In this document: positions 1-8,546 of the stretch, piece after piece
Layout of the letters: every line of letters begins with the position of its first letter
Position numbering within the stretch: position 1 is the first letter of the stretch
Assembly: GCF_001548395.1 (NCBI RefSeq)
Contig: NZ_AP017367.1
Location: 4,811,001-4,875,000, forward strand
DNA: 64,000 nucleotides
Source of the DNA: Leptolyngbya sp. O-77
GTDB lineage: Bacteria; Cyanobacteriota; Cyanobacteriia; Elainellales; Elainellaceae
Direction of reading: 5' to 3'
Notes under the pieces: generated by a model
What the model was told of the DNA's origin: nothing
The model's database searches: none
The model's input: the letters and a program-made list of their open reading frames with translations, nothing else
Position numbers and translations under genes: made by a program

Positions 1-75
1 CTGAAGGCGATTATTAGAAGTAATGATCTGAACCGTTCCCTTAGAAGCCTTGCTGGTTGGGGGTGTCTGAGACAT
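1..75 (-). CDS. N-terminal fragment of a possible tyrosine recombinase (runs off the window)
   Basis: Reading leftward from an ATG at 75 gives an open frame of 25 codons to the window edge: MSQTPPTSKASKGTVQII, then TSNNRLQ. The SKGTVQI...NRLQL pattern resembles the start of cyanobacterial phage-type integrases, which often begin with a Ser/Lys-rich leader followed by a short beta strand pair. The position just downstream of a tRNA-Gly gene on the same strand fits an integrase beside its attachment site. Only the first residues are visible and no catalytic motif can be seen, so the family call is an inference from a short match. That it is coding is moderately likely. Confidence 0.4.
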   Translation of the reverse strand, partial: MSQTPPTSKASKGTVQIITSNNRLQ

Positions 76-104
76 AGGGACAGTGTGGTTAATACGTTTG
101 TATC

Positions 105-133
105 TACACCCAATTTACACCCAATTTACACCC
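105..133. repeat. Tandem 11-bp repeats upstream of the leftward gene
   Basis: The unit tacacccaatt occurs twice in direct succession and then a third time in part (tacaccc). It lies 30-58 bases upstream of the leftward start codon at 75, in the promoter region of that gene. Its role is unknown; it could be a regulator binding array or recombinase arm-type sites. Confidence 0.6.
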
Positions 134-207
134 AAAATGCCCAATCATGCCCCAATCTTCGACAGTTCTTTAGAACGCATGAACCATTCTCGCCCTTCCT
201 CTGACAA

Positions 208-249
208 ACTTGAAAGCCCTGAAACTGAAGAGTTCCAGGGCTTTCAAGT
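208..249 (-). terminator. 14-bp inverted repeat downstream of tRNA-Gly
   Basis: The arms acttgaaagccctg (208-221) and cagggctttcaagt (236-249) are perfectly complementary, with a 14-nt loop. The hairpin begins five bases past the 3' end of the tRNA-Gly gene and is followed on the minus strand by TTTGTC. It is therefore a reasonable transcription terminator or processing signal for the tRNA. Confidence 0.6.
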
Positions 250-253
250 CATA

Positions 254-325
254 AGCGGGTGATGGGACTCGAACCCACGACATTCAGCTTGGGAAGCTGA
301 CGTTCTACCACTGAACTACACCCGC
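254..325 (-). tRNA. tRNA-Gly (anticodon CCC)
   Basis: The minus strand folds into a full cloverleaf. The acceptor stem is GCGGGTG/CACCCGC, the D-arm contains AGTTCAGTGGTAGAA, the anticodon stem is TCAGC/GCTGA with loop TTCCCAA, and the T-arm contains GTGGGTTCGAGTCCCAT. The anticodon CCC reads GGG glycine codons. CCA is not encoded. The discriminator base is T (position 254). The neighbouring leftward recombinase-like gene makes this tRNA a candidate integration site. Confidence 0.95.
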
Positions 326-913
326 ATTTCGAGAATTCTAGGATAGCATTTTGAGTATAAACCGCGCGATAGCAGGAGCGGCTTAAAGATGAGTTTGTAA
401 GAGTGGGTGATATCAAAATGGGCGATCGGCCATGCAACAAATCATCACAAATTCAGTCTAAATAGAGCAGGTTGCAGTTATCTTTCAAAGTAATTCCTTC
501 AATTTCAGAAAACAATCAAAAATAGGCTGATAGTTGCTCGCTTACCTGGATTTATTCATCTATTTTGAATAAAGGGTTGATATGTAGAGATAGGACAAAG
601 TTCGCACTTGCTGGCAACCCACTACGCAGAGCCGATGGATTTCAGCGGGCGCGGGACAAGGGGTGCAACCTCTCATCCACGCGGCGTGATCTCAGATCAC
701 AATGCAGGTGACGTGGGCGATCGCCCCGACTGCTCTATCTCACACCGATCTGCCGTCGGGTACGCTACGGTAGCTATATCGTGAAAGTGGGTACTCTGAT
801 CAGAAGCTTCCAGGTTTCTGCTCGTCCAGATTGGTCTAGATCGCCAGTGTGCTCTCGTTCTTATCCCTGTTATCCTTGTTCCTTTTGTGTTGTAGCGCTG
901 TGAGCGACTCGCA
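326..913. other. Gene-free stretch between tRNA-Gly and the HD-domain gene
   Basis: I see no convincing gene here. The first part is AT-rich (about 440-600) and the second part contains a HIP1-like site near 717-724. The promoter of the HD-domain gene presumably lies toward the right end. No terminator or known RNA family was recognised. Confidence 0.5.
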
Positions 914-1798
914 ATGTTTAACGCTACTGAACTCCTAATCTCCGACTTTGTGACCAAGCTCAAAGATGGATATCGCCATACCTATGGCGGTCTCAATGCT
1001 GGCTATGAAGATATTATTGGCTGGGTCGGGGCAATGGCGCTGGAGAACATCGCCAACAGCGACGCGCTCTATCACAACGTTGAGCACACTATTCTGGTGA
1101 CACTGGTAGGACAGGAAATTCTGCGCGGCAAACACATCCGCGAGGGTGGCGTTTCACCGGATGACTGGCTCCATTTCATTGTGTCGCTGGTGTGCCACGA
1201 TATTGGCTACGTAAAAGGGGTCTGTCGGGGCGATCGCGAAGGCTGGTATGCCACCGGGCAAAACGGCGAAATGATTAGCCTACCGCCAGGATCGTCCGAT
1301 GCAGCCCTCACGCCCTACCACGTTGATCGTGCCAAGCTGTTTATTGATGAGCGGTTTGGTGGCAACCAAAAGATCGACTCTGCAATCGTAAAGCGCAACA
1401 TTGAGCTGACTCGCTTTCCTGTTCCCCACGACGACGACCACCAAGATACGGTGCATTATCCAGGTCTAGTACGGGCTGCGGATTTAATTGGTCAGTTAAG
1501 CGATCCCCGCTATCTCAAAAAAATTGGAGCGCTCTACTACGAGTTTGAAGAAACAGGCGTGAACAAGGCGCTGGGCTATCGCCATCCGGGCGATCTGCGG
1601 GCAAACTATCCCAAGTTCTATTGGAACGGAGTCTATCCCTACGTGAAAGATGGGCTAAAGTATCTTTCGCTAACGCAGCAGGGGCAGCAAATCATTGCCA
1701 ACCTGTACTCCAACGTATTCGTCGTCGAGCATGAGCCAGGGGGGCAGCTTTCCACCCCCCATCCCGAAAATCAGCCTGTAGGCAGCGCAGCCCACTAG
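914..1798 (+). CDS. HD-domain metal-dependent phosphohydrolase family protein
   Basis: The 294-residue protein has an HD-type metal site: H54-N-V-E-H58 followed by C94-H95-D96-I-G. These match the H...HD pattern of the HD superfamily, whose members hydrolyse phosphate esters such as nucleotides or cyclic nucleotides. A later segment (about residues 175-205) contains TVHYPGLVRAADLIGQLSDP, where an Asp completes the usual metal site. There is no signal peptide or membrane segment, so it is probably cytosolic. It stands alone, with a leftward gene downstream. The ATG at 914 is the first in frame. The substrate cannot be told from sequence; close relatives in cyanobacteria are annotated only as HD-domain proteins. 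Confidence 0.8.
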   Translation: MFNATELLISDFVTKLKDGYRHTYGGLNAGYEDIIGWVGAMALENIANSDALYHNVEHTILVTLVGQEILRGKHIREGGVSPDDWLHFIVSLVCHDIGYVKGVCRGDREGWYATGQNGEMISLPPGSSDAALTPYHVDRAKLFIDERFGGNQKIDSAIVKRNIELTRFPVPHDDDHQDTVHYPGLVRAADLIGQLSDPRYLKKIGALYYEFEETGVNKALGYRHPGDLRANYPKFYWNGVYPYVKDGLKYLSLTQQGQQIIANLYSNVFVVEHEPGGQLSTPHPENQPVGSAAH

Positions 1799-1884
1799 AT
1801 TTTGTGTGGAAGGTTGACTTTTCGTGATCAAAACGCCCGAAAAGTCAACCTTTTCTCAGCCTGTTCAGCCAGCCCTGAACCCGC

Positions 1885-3090
1885 CTAGCGACGGATGGGC
1901 GTGCCGCAGGGATAAGTGGCCACAGGCTCCCGTTCAGGTTTGGGCACTGGCTTGGCGTTGGGAATTGCAGCGGCTACCTTTTCCTCGGTGCGTTCCGCAC
2001 GGGCTGCCAGATAGTCTCGTTGCAGCGTTGCCAGCATTTCCTCGCGGCGATCATAGAGGCGCTTCAGCGGACGCGGTTCGCACTGGTTGATCACGTAGGC
2101 TCCCATCAGTGGCAGAGCGATGGTGCTGTCGGTATAACAAACGATGGTGCTGGGCAGTTCTTCTGGGTCAACTTTGCCCCAGCTCACGGCTTCGCTGGGT
2201 GTCGCGCCAGAGAGTCCACCCGTGTCGGGACGAGCGTCGGTAATTTGCACGAAGTAGTCATGCCCGCGCTCCTCTAGCCCCAGCACCTCATGCAGTTGGG
2301 GCTGGGTTTGCAGCAGGAAGTTTTTGGGGCTGCCGCCGCCAAGGATGAGTGCAGCACTCTTGCCTTCTACATCAGGAATGCCAGAGTTGCGGGCTGCATA
2401 GGCGATCGCCGCTGTTTCGTTCACATCCTGCGATGGGTCGATCACCAGCTTTGAGCCTTCTAGCGCCAAGGCTGCGACGTTCATGCCAATGGAGCTATCG
2501 CCTGGAGAAGAGGTGTAGATCGGCACGCCGCACTCATAGGCCGTGGACAGCAGGCAGGGATTTTTCACACCAAGCTGTTTTTCCATCGCGTTGATGTATT
2601 TGCCCAGCAGGTGGTGAAATTCTGCCGTGCCCATGCGCTTTTGGAACGGCTCAGAGCGCAGCAGTTCCCGAATAAACGCATCCGTTTCCAGCAGCACGTC
2701 ATAGCCAAACACAATGTCGTAGATGCGAATTCGCCCTTCCTGGCGCAGCTTCACGTCGTCTACAAAGGGGTTGCTGGCATAAAGCTCCATCCCCAGCCCG
2801 TAGTGCAAGTCGTGATACAGATTCGCGCCCGTGCTGATGATCCAGTCCACAAACCCGTGGCGCATCAGCGGCGACAGGACGGATACCCCCAACCCCGCAG
2901 GCGTGAGCGCACCGGATAGGCTGAGGGCAACCGTCACGCCCGGTTGCAGGATGTCGCGGCTGAGCAGATGACAGGCTTCGCGCAGACGGGCTGAGTTGTA
3001 AGCCGTGAAGTAGGTATCGATCAGGTCGGTGATGCCGATATTGGCAGACAGCGGCGCGGGCGAAATTTGACGACTAAGCAGTTTGGTCAT
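1885..3090 (-). CDS. Deoxyhypusine synthase-like protein (DHS family)
   Basis: The 401-residue protein belongs to the deoxyhypusine synthase/homospermidine synthase-like family. The region GATPSEAVSWGKVDPEEL near residues 294-311 matches the SGA.PDEAVSWGK signature, including the lysine that forms the enzyme-substrate imine in true DHS. DHS uses spermidine and NAD to modify eIF5A. Bacteria lack eIF5A, and bacterial homologues usually make homospermidine or have undefined polyamine roles, so the substrate is uncertain. The length is close to the family norm. The ATG at 3090 gives an N-terminus that runs directly into the conserved domain. It converges with the HD-domain gene. Confidence 0.85.
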   Translation of the reverse strand: MTKLLSRQISPAPLSANIGITDLIDTYFTAYNSARLREACHLLSRDILQPGVTVALSLSGALTPAGLGVSVLSPLMRHGFVDWIISTGANLYHDLHYGLGMELYASNPFVDDVKLRQEGRIRIYDIVFGYDVLLETDAFIRELLRSEPFQKRMGTAEFHHLLGKYINAMEKQLGVKNPCLLSTAYECGVPIYTSSPGDSSIGMNVAALALEGSKLVIDPSQDVNETAAIAYAARNSGIPDVEGKSAALILGGGSPKNFLLQTQPQLHEVLGLEERGHDYFVQITDARPDTGGLSGATPSEAVSWGKVDPEELPSTIVCYTDSTIALPLMGAYVINQCEPRPLKRLYDRREEMLATLQRDYLAARAERTEEKVAAAIPNAKPVPKPEREPVATYPCGTPIRR

Positions 3091-4096
3091 GGCTTTTTCC
3101 CAATAAAGTCTGGCGTGAATGTAGAAAGAGTGCAGAAAACCTGTGAAAACCAGTCGGATCAGAAGAGAGGGTTGAACGGGGGGCAGTTACGCTAGGCAGG
3201 TGCGATATCTTGGCTCAAAGACCCTATTGGCGCGGCAGGACAGCGAGAACCCCCTCAGGGTTCCGCAAAACCGGGAATCTCGAACAGATTGCAACCGCGT
3301 CAGGGGCACTGTCAGCGGCGCTGGCATAAGCCTTTCAGAACCGGATGCCCCCGTTGCCTGAGCAGATCGCCTGAAACCCTGTCGCATTGCCGCAAGTGGA
3401 TCGACTGCCTCGTGGAAGAAGCAGCGCGATCGCCCGTTTGGCGAAATCCAGCGATTAACCGTTCAAAAACTTTGATATAGAGTGCAGATCGACCCAGTTT
3501 GCTCACCCTTCTGTAAGAAGCCGAACCCAATCTGGGAGGCTCCAGGCAGAGGTATAGAGACAAACCTGAAGTTGCAGGTCGATCAGCGCATACTGGGCCC
3601 TTCGCAGCGGTCTGCCCAGGACAATGCAGGATCGGAAAGCCGAATTCGCTGTAGATTTATTCCCAAGTACCAGAAGAGAAGCCAGAGGCGACTTCCAGCA
3701 GAAAGGAGTTTCAACGGCTTGCAACCCTTTAGCGCTACGTCAGTCTACAGTTTAACATCCTTCTCGCAAACGACCAGATGCTAATGGGTGATAGGGCAGG
3801 GCAAACACCTACTCAGGATGCGAGGAGGGGAGAGAGGTAGAAGTTGTTCTATGCTGCCCTAAGGCAGTCGCCCGCCTAAAATCGCCAATCCCAAGCGCAA
3901 ATCCCAAGTGCAAAGCCTATCTTAGCAACAGGAGCCGTACCGAATGGGCGTCTAGCCACTGTTGGTTCCGGCGGGCAAGGGCTTCGGTCGCCATAGGATG
4001 CGTTTGCTCTGGGTCTCCTGTGGCTTTCGCTTGTCCTCCGATCCCCCGCAGCGGTAAGCTCATCCCACCTGCTGTTCTGGAACGAAGGAGAACGTC
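3091..4096. other. 1-kb region without a recognisable gene
   Basis: Short open frames of 60-100 codons occur on both strands. They overlap one another, lack a plausible ribosome site and resemble no family I know. The region separates two divergently transcribed genes and so holds both promoters. It contains two HIP1-type sites. I found no hairpin with a T-tract and no known riboswitch. Confidence 0.5.
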
Positions 4097-4945
4097 ATGG
4101 CGGTGCAGGAGAAAACGCTCACCTGTGGGCAGCTCGAATGGTTTTATCGAGCAGTAGAAGGAGATGCAGCGAGCCACCGGGTGCCTGTTGTGCTTCTGCA
4201 TGGGCTGCCTGCCACAGGCTATAGCTGGCGCGGCGTGATGTCGGCGCTAGAGGAGCAGGGATTTGGGGCGATCGCCCCCGACTGGATTGGCTTTGGCTCC
4301 TCAGCAAAACCTGACCGCCGCACCTTTGCGTATACGCCCGATGCTTACATCACCGCGCTAGAAACGTTTCTGGCTGAACTGGGAATTGATCGATGCTCGC
4401 TGATTGTGCAAGGTTTTATCGGCTCCGTGGGGCTGCAATATGCCCTGCGCCATCCCGACCAGATCGAGCGGATGGTTATTCTGAATGCTCCGGTGACGAG
4501 TCGCGCCAAACTCCCTTGGAAGATGCAGCAGTTGGGGCTGCCGTTGGCGGGCGAAATGTTCACCCAAGACCCGCTGCTGGTGGATCGGACGCTCGAAGGT
4601 GGCGGCGGCTACGTGGTCAAAGACGAAGATTTGGATGTCTATCGCCGCCCCTTTTTGAAAAGCTCGGATGCGGGTCGGGCCCTGTTTGCAGCAGTGCAAA
4701 ACCTGCGCCTGCCGCAGGCTACTGCTGAGATTGAGCAGGGGTTTCAAGCCTGGACGAAGCCCGTTTTGGTGGGTTGGGGAATGCGCGATCGCTGGCTGCC
4801 CCTCAGCCTGGCCGAGGCATTTGTGCAAACCACTCCCGAAGCAGAACTGATCCAACTGCCGGACGTGGGGCACTATCCGCAAATCGACTGGTTCGACAAG
4901 GTGAATGAAGCGATCCTGCCCTTCTTGCTGAGGATCGTCGTTTGA
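4097..4945 (+). CDS. Alpha/beta-hydrolase fold protein lacking the usual nucleophile
   Basis: The 282-residue protein resembles haloalkane dehalogenases and related alpha/beta hydrolases. The oxyanion-hole motif LLHGLPATGYSWRG is at residues 33-46, PDWIGFGSSAKP at 61-72, a late acid candidate is in GWGMRDRW, and the catalytic-type histidine is in PDVGHYPQ near the C-terminus. The nucleophile elbow reads VQGFIGSVG (104-112). The corresponding sequence in dehalogenases is VQDWGGPIG, so the nucleophile position (106) is glycine. The protein may be a non-catalytic member or use another residue. An AAGGAG ribosome site precedes the ATG. It is not closely coupled to glgC downstream. Confidence 0.8.
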   Translation: MAVQEKTLTCGQLEWFYRAVEGDAASHRVPVVLLHGLPATGYSWRGVMSALEEQGFGAIAPDWIGFGSSAKPDRRTFAYTPDAYITALETFLAELGIDRCSLIVQGFIGSVGLQYALRHPDQIERMVILNAPVTSRAKLPWKMQQLGLPLAGEMFTQDPLLVDRTLEGGGGYVVKDEDLDVYRRPFLKSSDAGRALFAAVQNLRLPQATAEIEQGFQAWTKPVLVGWGMRDRWLPLSLAEAFVQTTPEAELIQLPDVGHYPQIDWFDKVNEAILPFLLRIVV

Positions 4946-5143
4946 CCCAGATTCCCTCACGGCGGCTCTCTGAACAGATTTGAGGTCAATTATTTTTTCG
5001 GCACTATTTTTCCCAAAACATCCGCCTTTTGGAGGATAAAAAAGTCTCGATTCTTTACCCCGATCCCCTTGCAAAGGATCACATGTCGCATCACACTAAA
5101 CGTGGGGATCAAACAGGCGTTAAACGGCGGTTAAGAGGTCATT

Positions 5144-6433
5144 GTGAAAAGGGTATTAGCGATTATTTTGGGCGGCGGTGCAGGCACCCGTCTGTATCCA
5201 CTCACAAAGCTAAGAGCTAAGCCAGCTGTGCCGCTGGCGGGCAAGTATCGCTTGATTGATATTCCGGTTAGCAACTGTATTAATTCCGATATTTACAAGA
5301 TCTTTGTTCTGACGCAATTCAATTCAGCGTCGCTCAATCGCCATATCTCCCGCACCTACAGTTTTTCCGGCTTCCACGAAGGGTTTGTGGAGGTGCTGGC
5401 AGCACAGCAAACTCCTGAAAATCCCAACTGGTTTCAGGGCACGGCTGACGCGGTGCGGCAATATCTCTGGATGTTCCAGGACTACGATGTAGATCAGTAT
5501 TTAATCTTGTCGGGCGACCACCTCTATCGCATGGACTATAGCGATTTTGTGGAGCGTCACCGCGAAACCAAGGCCGACATCACGATTTCGGTGCTGCCGA
5601 TGGACAATGAGCGGGCCTCAGACTTTGGTCTGATGAAGATCAATGAGGATGGACGCATCATTGACTTTTACGAGAAGCCCAAGGGTGAGGCTCTGAAGCA
5701 GATGCAGGTGGATACCACTGTGTTGGGGCTGACCCCTGAAGAGGCGAAGCTCAAGCCCTACATTGCATCGATGGGCATCTACGTGTTTGAAAAGCAGGTC
5801 ATGTTTGACCTGCTGCGGCGATCGCCCGAACAGACCGACTTTGGCAAAGAAATCATCCCCTCCTCTGCCAAGGATTACAACCTGCAAGCCTATCTCTTCA
5901 ACGGCTACTGGGAAGACATTGGGACAATCCGCTCGTTCTACGATGCCAACCTGGCGCTAACGCAACAGCCGCAGCCGCCGTTTAGCTTCTACGACGAAAA
6001 GGCTCCTATCTATACCCGTGGGCGATCGCTCCCGCCCAGCAAGCTGCTCGACTGCACCATTACCGAGTCGATGATCGGGGAAGGCTGCATTCTGAAAAAC
6101 TGTCAGGTGCATCACTCTGTTCTGGGCATCCGCACACGCATCGAGTCGGGTTGCGTGGTGCAAGACACGCTGATCATGGGGTCAGACTTTTATCAGCCCC
6201 TGGCCGAGCGCTCGAACAATTGCGACGACGGCAAAGTGCCCCTTGGCATTGGCGCAAACACTACGATTCGTGGGGCGATTATTGACAAGAACGCCTGCAT
6301 CGGCTGCGATGTCAAGATTTTGAATAAGGATCACATCGAAGAAGCCGCCCGCGAAGAATACGGCTTCTATATCCGCAACGGAATCGTGGTGGTTCTCAAG
6401 GGGGCAACGATTCCGGATGGAACCGTGATCTAG
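5144..6433 (+). CDS. glgC: Glucose-1-phosphate adenylyltransferase (ADP-glucose pyrophosphorylase)
   Basis: The enzyme makes ADP-glucose from glucose-1-phosphate and ATP, the committed step of glycogen synthesis. The 429-residue length equals that of cyanobacterial GlgC. The N-terminal nucleotide-binding motif GGGAGTRLYPLTKLRAKPAV is at residues 10-29, SGDHLYRMDY follows, and the C-terminal left-handed beta-helix repeats (for example IDKNACIGCDVKIL) carry the allosteric site that in this family responds to 3-phosphoglycerate and phosphate. The GTG at 5144 is chosen because the protein then starts MKRVLAIILGGG, the standard start. A single gene with a ~200-bp upstream region. Confidence 0.97.
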   Translation: MKRVLAIILGGGAGTRLYPLTKLRAKPAVPLAGKYRLIDIPVSNCINSDIYKIFVLTQFNSASLNRHISRTYSFSGFHEGFVEVLAAQQTPENPNWFQGTADAVRQYLWMFQDYDVDQYLILSGDHLYRMDYSDFVERHRETKADITISVLPMDNERASDFGLMKINEDGRIIDFYEKPKGEALKQMQVDTTVLGLTPEEAKLKPYIASMGIYVFEKQVMFDLLRRSPEQTDFGKEIIPSSAKDYNLQAYLFNGYWEDIGTIRSFYDANLALTQQPQPPFSFYDEKAPIYTRGRSLPPSKLLDCTITESMIGEGCILKNCQVHHSVLGIRTRIESGCVVQDTLIMGSDFYQPLAERSNNCDDGKVPLGIGANTTIRGAIIDKNACIGCDVKILNKDHIEEAAREEYGFYIRNGIVVVLKGATIPDGTVI

Positions 6434-6507
6434 AACCGTGATTTACGTGATTTAAAGGTTTAGAACTGAGGATAGGGTTTGGTTCTGGAGGGCAAGAGTC
6501 TGCTGCT

Positions 6508-7137
6508 GTGGATCAACGCACTGCTGCCCCAACGCCAACGGTTTGCCATCTGATTGTTCTGATTGGTCTGCCGGGAAGCGGAAAGTCCACGCTGGCGCAG
6601 GTTTTAGTCAATAACTATGGCTGTCGGCTAGTGTCTACAGACGCGATTCGGGGGCAACTGTTTGGCGACGAGGCGACGCAGGGCCCCTGGCCGCTGATCT
6701 GGCAGGAAGTCGAGCAGGCTTTTCGAGCGGCGACGGGCGTTCGTCCGGATCAAATCGTGCTGAAGCGACGGTCTGACGCTGCAAAGCCGCTTACGCACAC
6801 CCCGTCTCACGAAATCTCTCATACGCTCTACGACGCGACTAATGCAGCACGGCGGCAGCGGCGGGAGGTCGTGCAACTGGGGCAGCGCTGTGGCTTTTCA
6901 CACATCACGGGCCTATGGCTGGATATGCCGCTGGCGCTGTGTTTGGAGCGAAACCGCCAGCGCGATCGCCAGGTTCCTGAAGCCATCATCGAGCAGATGC
7001 ATCGCCGCCTCTCCGCAGCCCCACCCAGCCTCAGCGACGGTTTCGATACCCTGATTCACCTGCCCCCGAACTTTTCTCCAGACCCCACAATCTGGGATTC
7101 AGCTCGGTTTGGGAAACCACACCCCCAATTCTCTTGA
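6508..7137 (+). CDS. P-loop kinase/ATPase (zeta-toxin or polynucleotide-kinase-like)
   Basis: The 209-residue protein begins with a P-loop, LIGLPGSGKSTLA (residues 18-30), followed by VSTDAIRGQLFGDE, the substrate-binding DAIR motif of small-molecule and RNA kinases of the AAA_33 group. A lid-like segment near 150 (LERNRQRDRQVPEAII) carries the basic residues typical of these kinases. The substrate is unknown. The GTG at 6508 is the only plausible start ahead of the P-loop. It follows glgC by 74 bases on the same strand and may be cotranscribed. The C-terminus is Pro-rich. Confidence 0.75.
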   Translation: MDQRTAAPTPTVCHLIVLIGLPGSGKSTLAQVLVNNYGCRLVSTDAIRGQLFGDEATQGPWPLIWQEVEQAFRAATGVRPDQIVLKRRSDAAKPLTHTPSHEISHTLYDATNAARRQRREVVQLGQRCGFSHITGLWLDMPLALCLERNRQRDRQVPEAIIEQMHRRLSAAPPSLSDGFDTLIHLPPNFSPDPTIWDSARFGKPHPQFS

Positions 7138-7289
7138 AGCTTTGGTAGGGTTGGATTAGGCGTACTGTAGCTCACCCAAATCAGTACCCCTACCCAATTA
7201 ACTTAAAGCAACTTAAGTCACTCGATCGATTCAAGCAATTCAGGCAATTCAGTCAATAATTCAGTCAATTCAGAGTAGGTGATGACCCG

Positions 7290-8267
7290 ATGGCTGCTCA
7301 GGACTTCAAAGACTACTATGCCATCCTTGGAATCAGCAAAAGCGCCAGCGCCGACGAACTGAAGCGGGCCTATCGCAAGCTGGCTCGGCAGTATCACCCA
7401 GACATGAATCCTGGCAACGCAGCGGCCGAAGCTCGCTTTAAGGAAATCAACGAAGCCTACGAAGTGCTGTCTGACCCAGACAAGCGGCGCAAGTATGACC
7501 AGTTTGGGCAATACTGGAAGCAAGCAGAAGGCTTTGGCGGCGGCGCTCCGGGCGACTTTGGCGGATTTGACTTTAGCCAATACGGCAGCTTCGATGATTT
7601 TATTAATGAACTGCTGGGCCGATTTGCGGGCGGGGTTCCGGGCGGCGATCGCGGCTATAGTTATCGTCCGGGCAGTCCACCAGGAGGCTTTGGTGGTTTT
7701 GGCGGCTTTGGCGAGCCTCCGACCAGCGCAGGCGGCGATCTGGAAGCTAACCTCAGCATGACCTTTTCGGAAGCCTTTAGGGGTGTACAGAAACGCCTGA
7801 TTTTGGGCAACGAAGAAATTGAAGTGCGGATTCCAGCCGGAGCCAAACCGGGCAGCAAGATTCGGGTGCGTGGCAAGGGACAGATGAATCCCTATACCCG
7901 TCAGCGGGGGGATTTGTATCTCAAAATCGACATCCAGCCCCACCCGTTTTTCCGATTTGAAGAGGACAACCTGGTGTGCGAAGTGGCGATCGCCCCTGAT
8001 GAAGCTGTGCTGGGAACCGCCATCGACGTGCCCACGCCTGATGGACTTGTGACCATGAATGTGCCCGCCGGAATCCGCTCCGGACAAACGCTGCGGCTGC
8101 GCGGCAAAGGCTGGGTGAATCCCAAGGGCGGTCGCGGCGATCAATTGGTAAAAATTGTCATCGTGCCGCCTAAGGATCTCAGCTCCATAGAGCGCGAATA
8201 CTACGAAAAAATCCGCAATATCCGCACGTTTGACCCCCGCAGTGGACTAAAGCACATCCGGCTCTAG
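7290..8267 (+). CDS. DnaJ-type co-chaperone without zinc finger (CbpA-like)
   Basis: The 325-residue protein has an N-terminal J domain (about residues 6-72) with the HPD motif in RQYHPDMNPG, needed to stimulate DnaK ATPase. A Gly/Phe-rich linker (about 82-145, many GGFGGFG runs) and two C-terminal beta-sandwich domains typical of class II DnaJ/CbpA follow. The four CxxCxGxG zinc repeats of class I DnaJ are absent. The segment IRVRGKGQMNP and its later echo LRLRGKGWVNP mark the two peptide-binding C-terminal domains. It acts in the cytosol with DnaK. The upstream 60 bases hold short repeats of aattcag. Confidence 0.92.
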   Translation: MAAQDFKDYYAILGISKSASADELKRAYRKLARQYHPDMNPGNAAAEARFKEINEAYEVLSDPDKRRKYDQFGQYWKQAEGFGGGAPGDFGGFDFSQYGSFDDFINELLGRFAGGVPGGDRGYSYRPGSPPGGFGGFGGFGEPPTSAGGDLEANLSMTFSEAFRGVQKRLILGNEEIEVRIPAGAKPGSKIRVRGKGQMNPYTRQRGDLYLKIDIQPHPFFRFEEDNLVCEVAIAPDEAVLGTAIDVPTPDGLVTMNVPAGIRSGQTLRLRGKGWVNPKGGRGDQLVKIVIVPPKDLSSIEREYYEKIRNIRTFDPRSGLKHIRL

Positions 8268-8384
8268 CCCCTGTTTTCAATTTAGAAAGCAGGCTGCTGG
8301 AAAGCGGCTCCTCATATTTACCTCCTGAGACAGAGGACACACCTGGATCAAGTTAAATACTGTGGATACATATCTTGACTCCCT

Positions 8385-8419
8385 GAGGGGATGTGCCAAC
8401 GGCGCGTCCCTCTTTTTGT
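8385..8419 (+). terminator. Rho-independent terminator, possibly ending a small RNA
   Basis: GAGGG pairs with CCCTC and GTGCC pairs with GGCGC around an AAC loop, with a small internal loop, followed by five T residues at 8413-8417. The hairpin is 118 bases downstream of the DnaJ-type gene. A second hairpin (ctgct-ggaa-agcgg) lies at about 8292-8305. The segment between could be an untranslated tail or an independent small RNA. Confidence 0.7.
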
Positions 8420-8546
8420 TGCCAACCTCTTTATTGCCAACCTCTCATGGGGTTCGCTGGATTATGGCGATTGTGGATTTTAGATTGCCGATTTTGGATT
8501 GTAAATCCATGGATTTATCGAGCTTTTAGCTATTCCGGGCTTTTGG

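Noticed and set aside
3187..3784. Short overlapping open frames on both strands
   Set aside because: No ribosome site, no family resemblance and mutual overlap; chance openings in GC-rich DNA.
4358..5074. Minus-strand open frame of 238 codons opposite the alpha/beta hydrolase
   Set aside because: Overlaps a well-supported gene on the plus strand and has no recognisable motif.
8278..8420. Assignment of this RNA as 6S RNA, Yfr1/Yfr2, or signal recognition particle RNA
   Set aside because: The conserved motifs and overall fold of these families could not be matched by eye.
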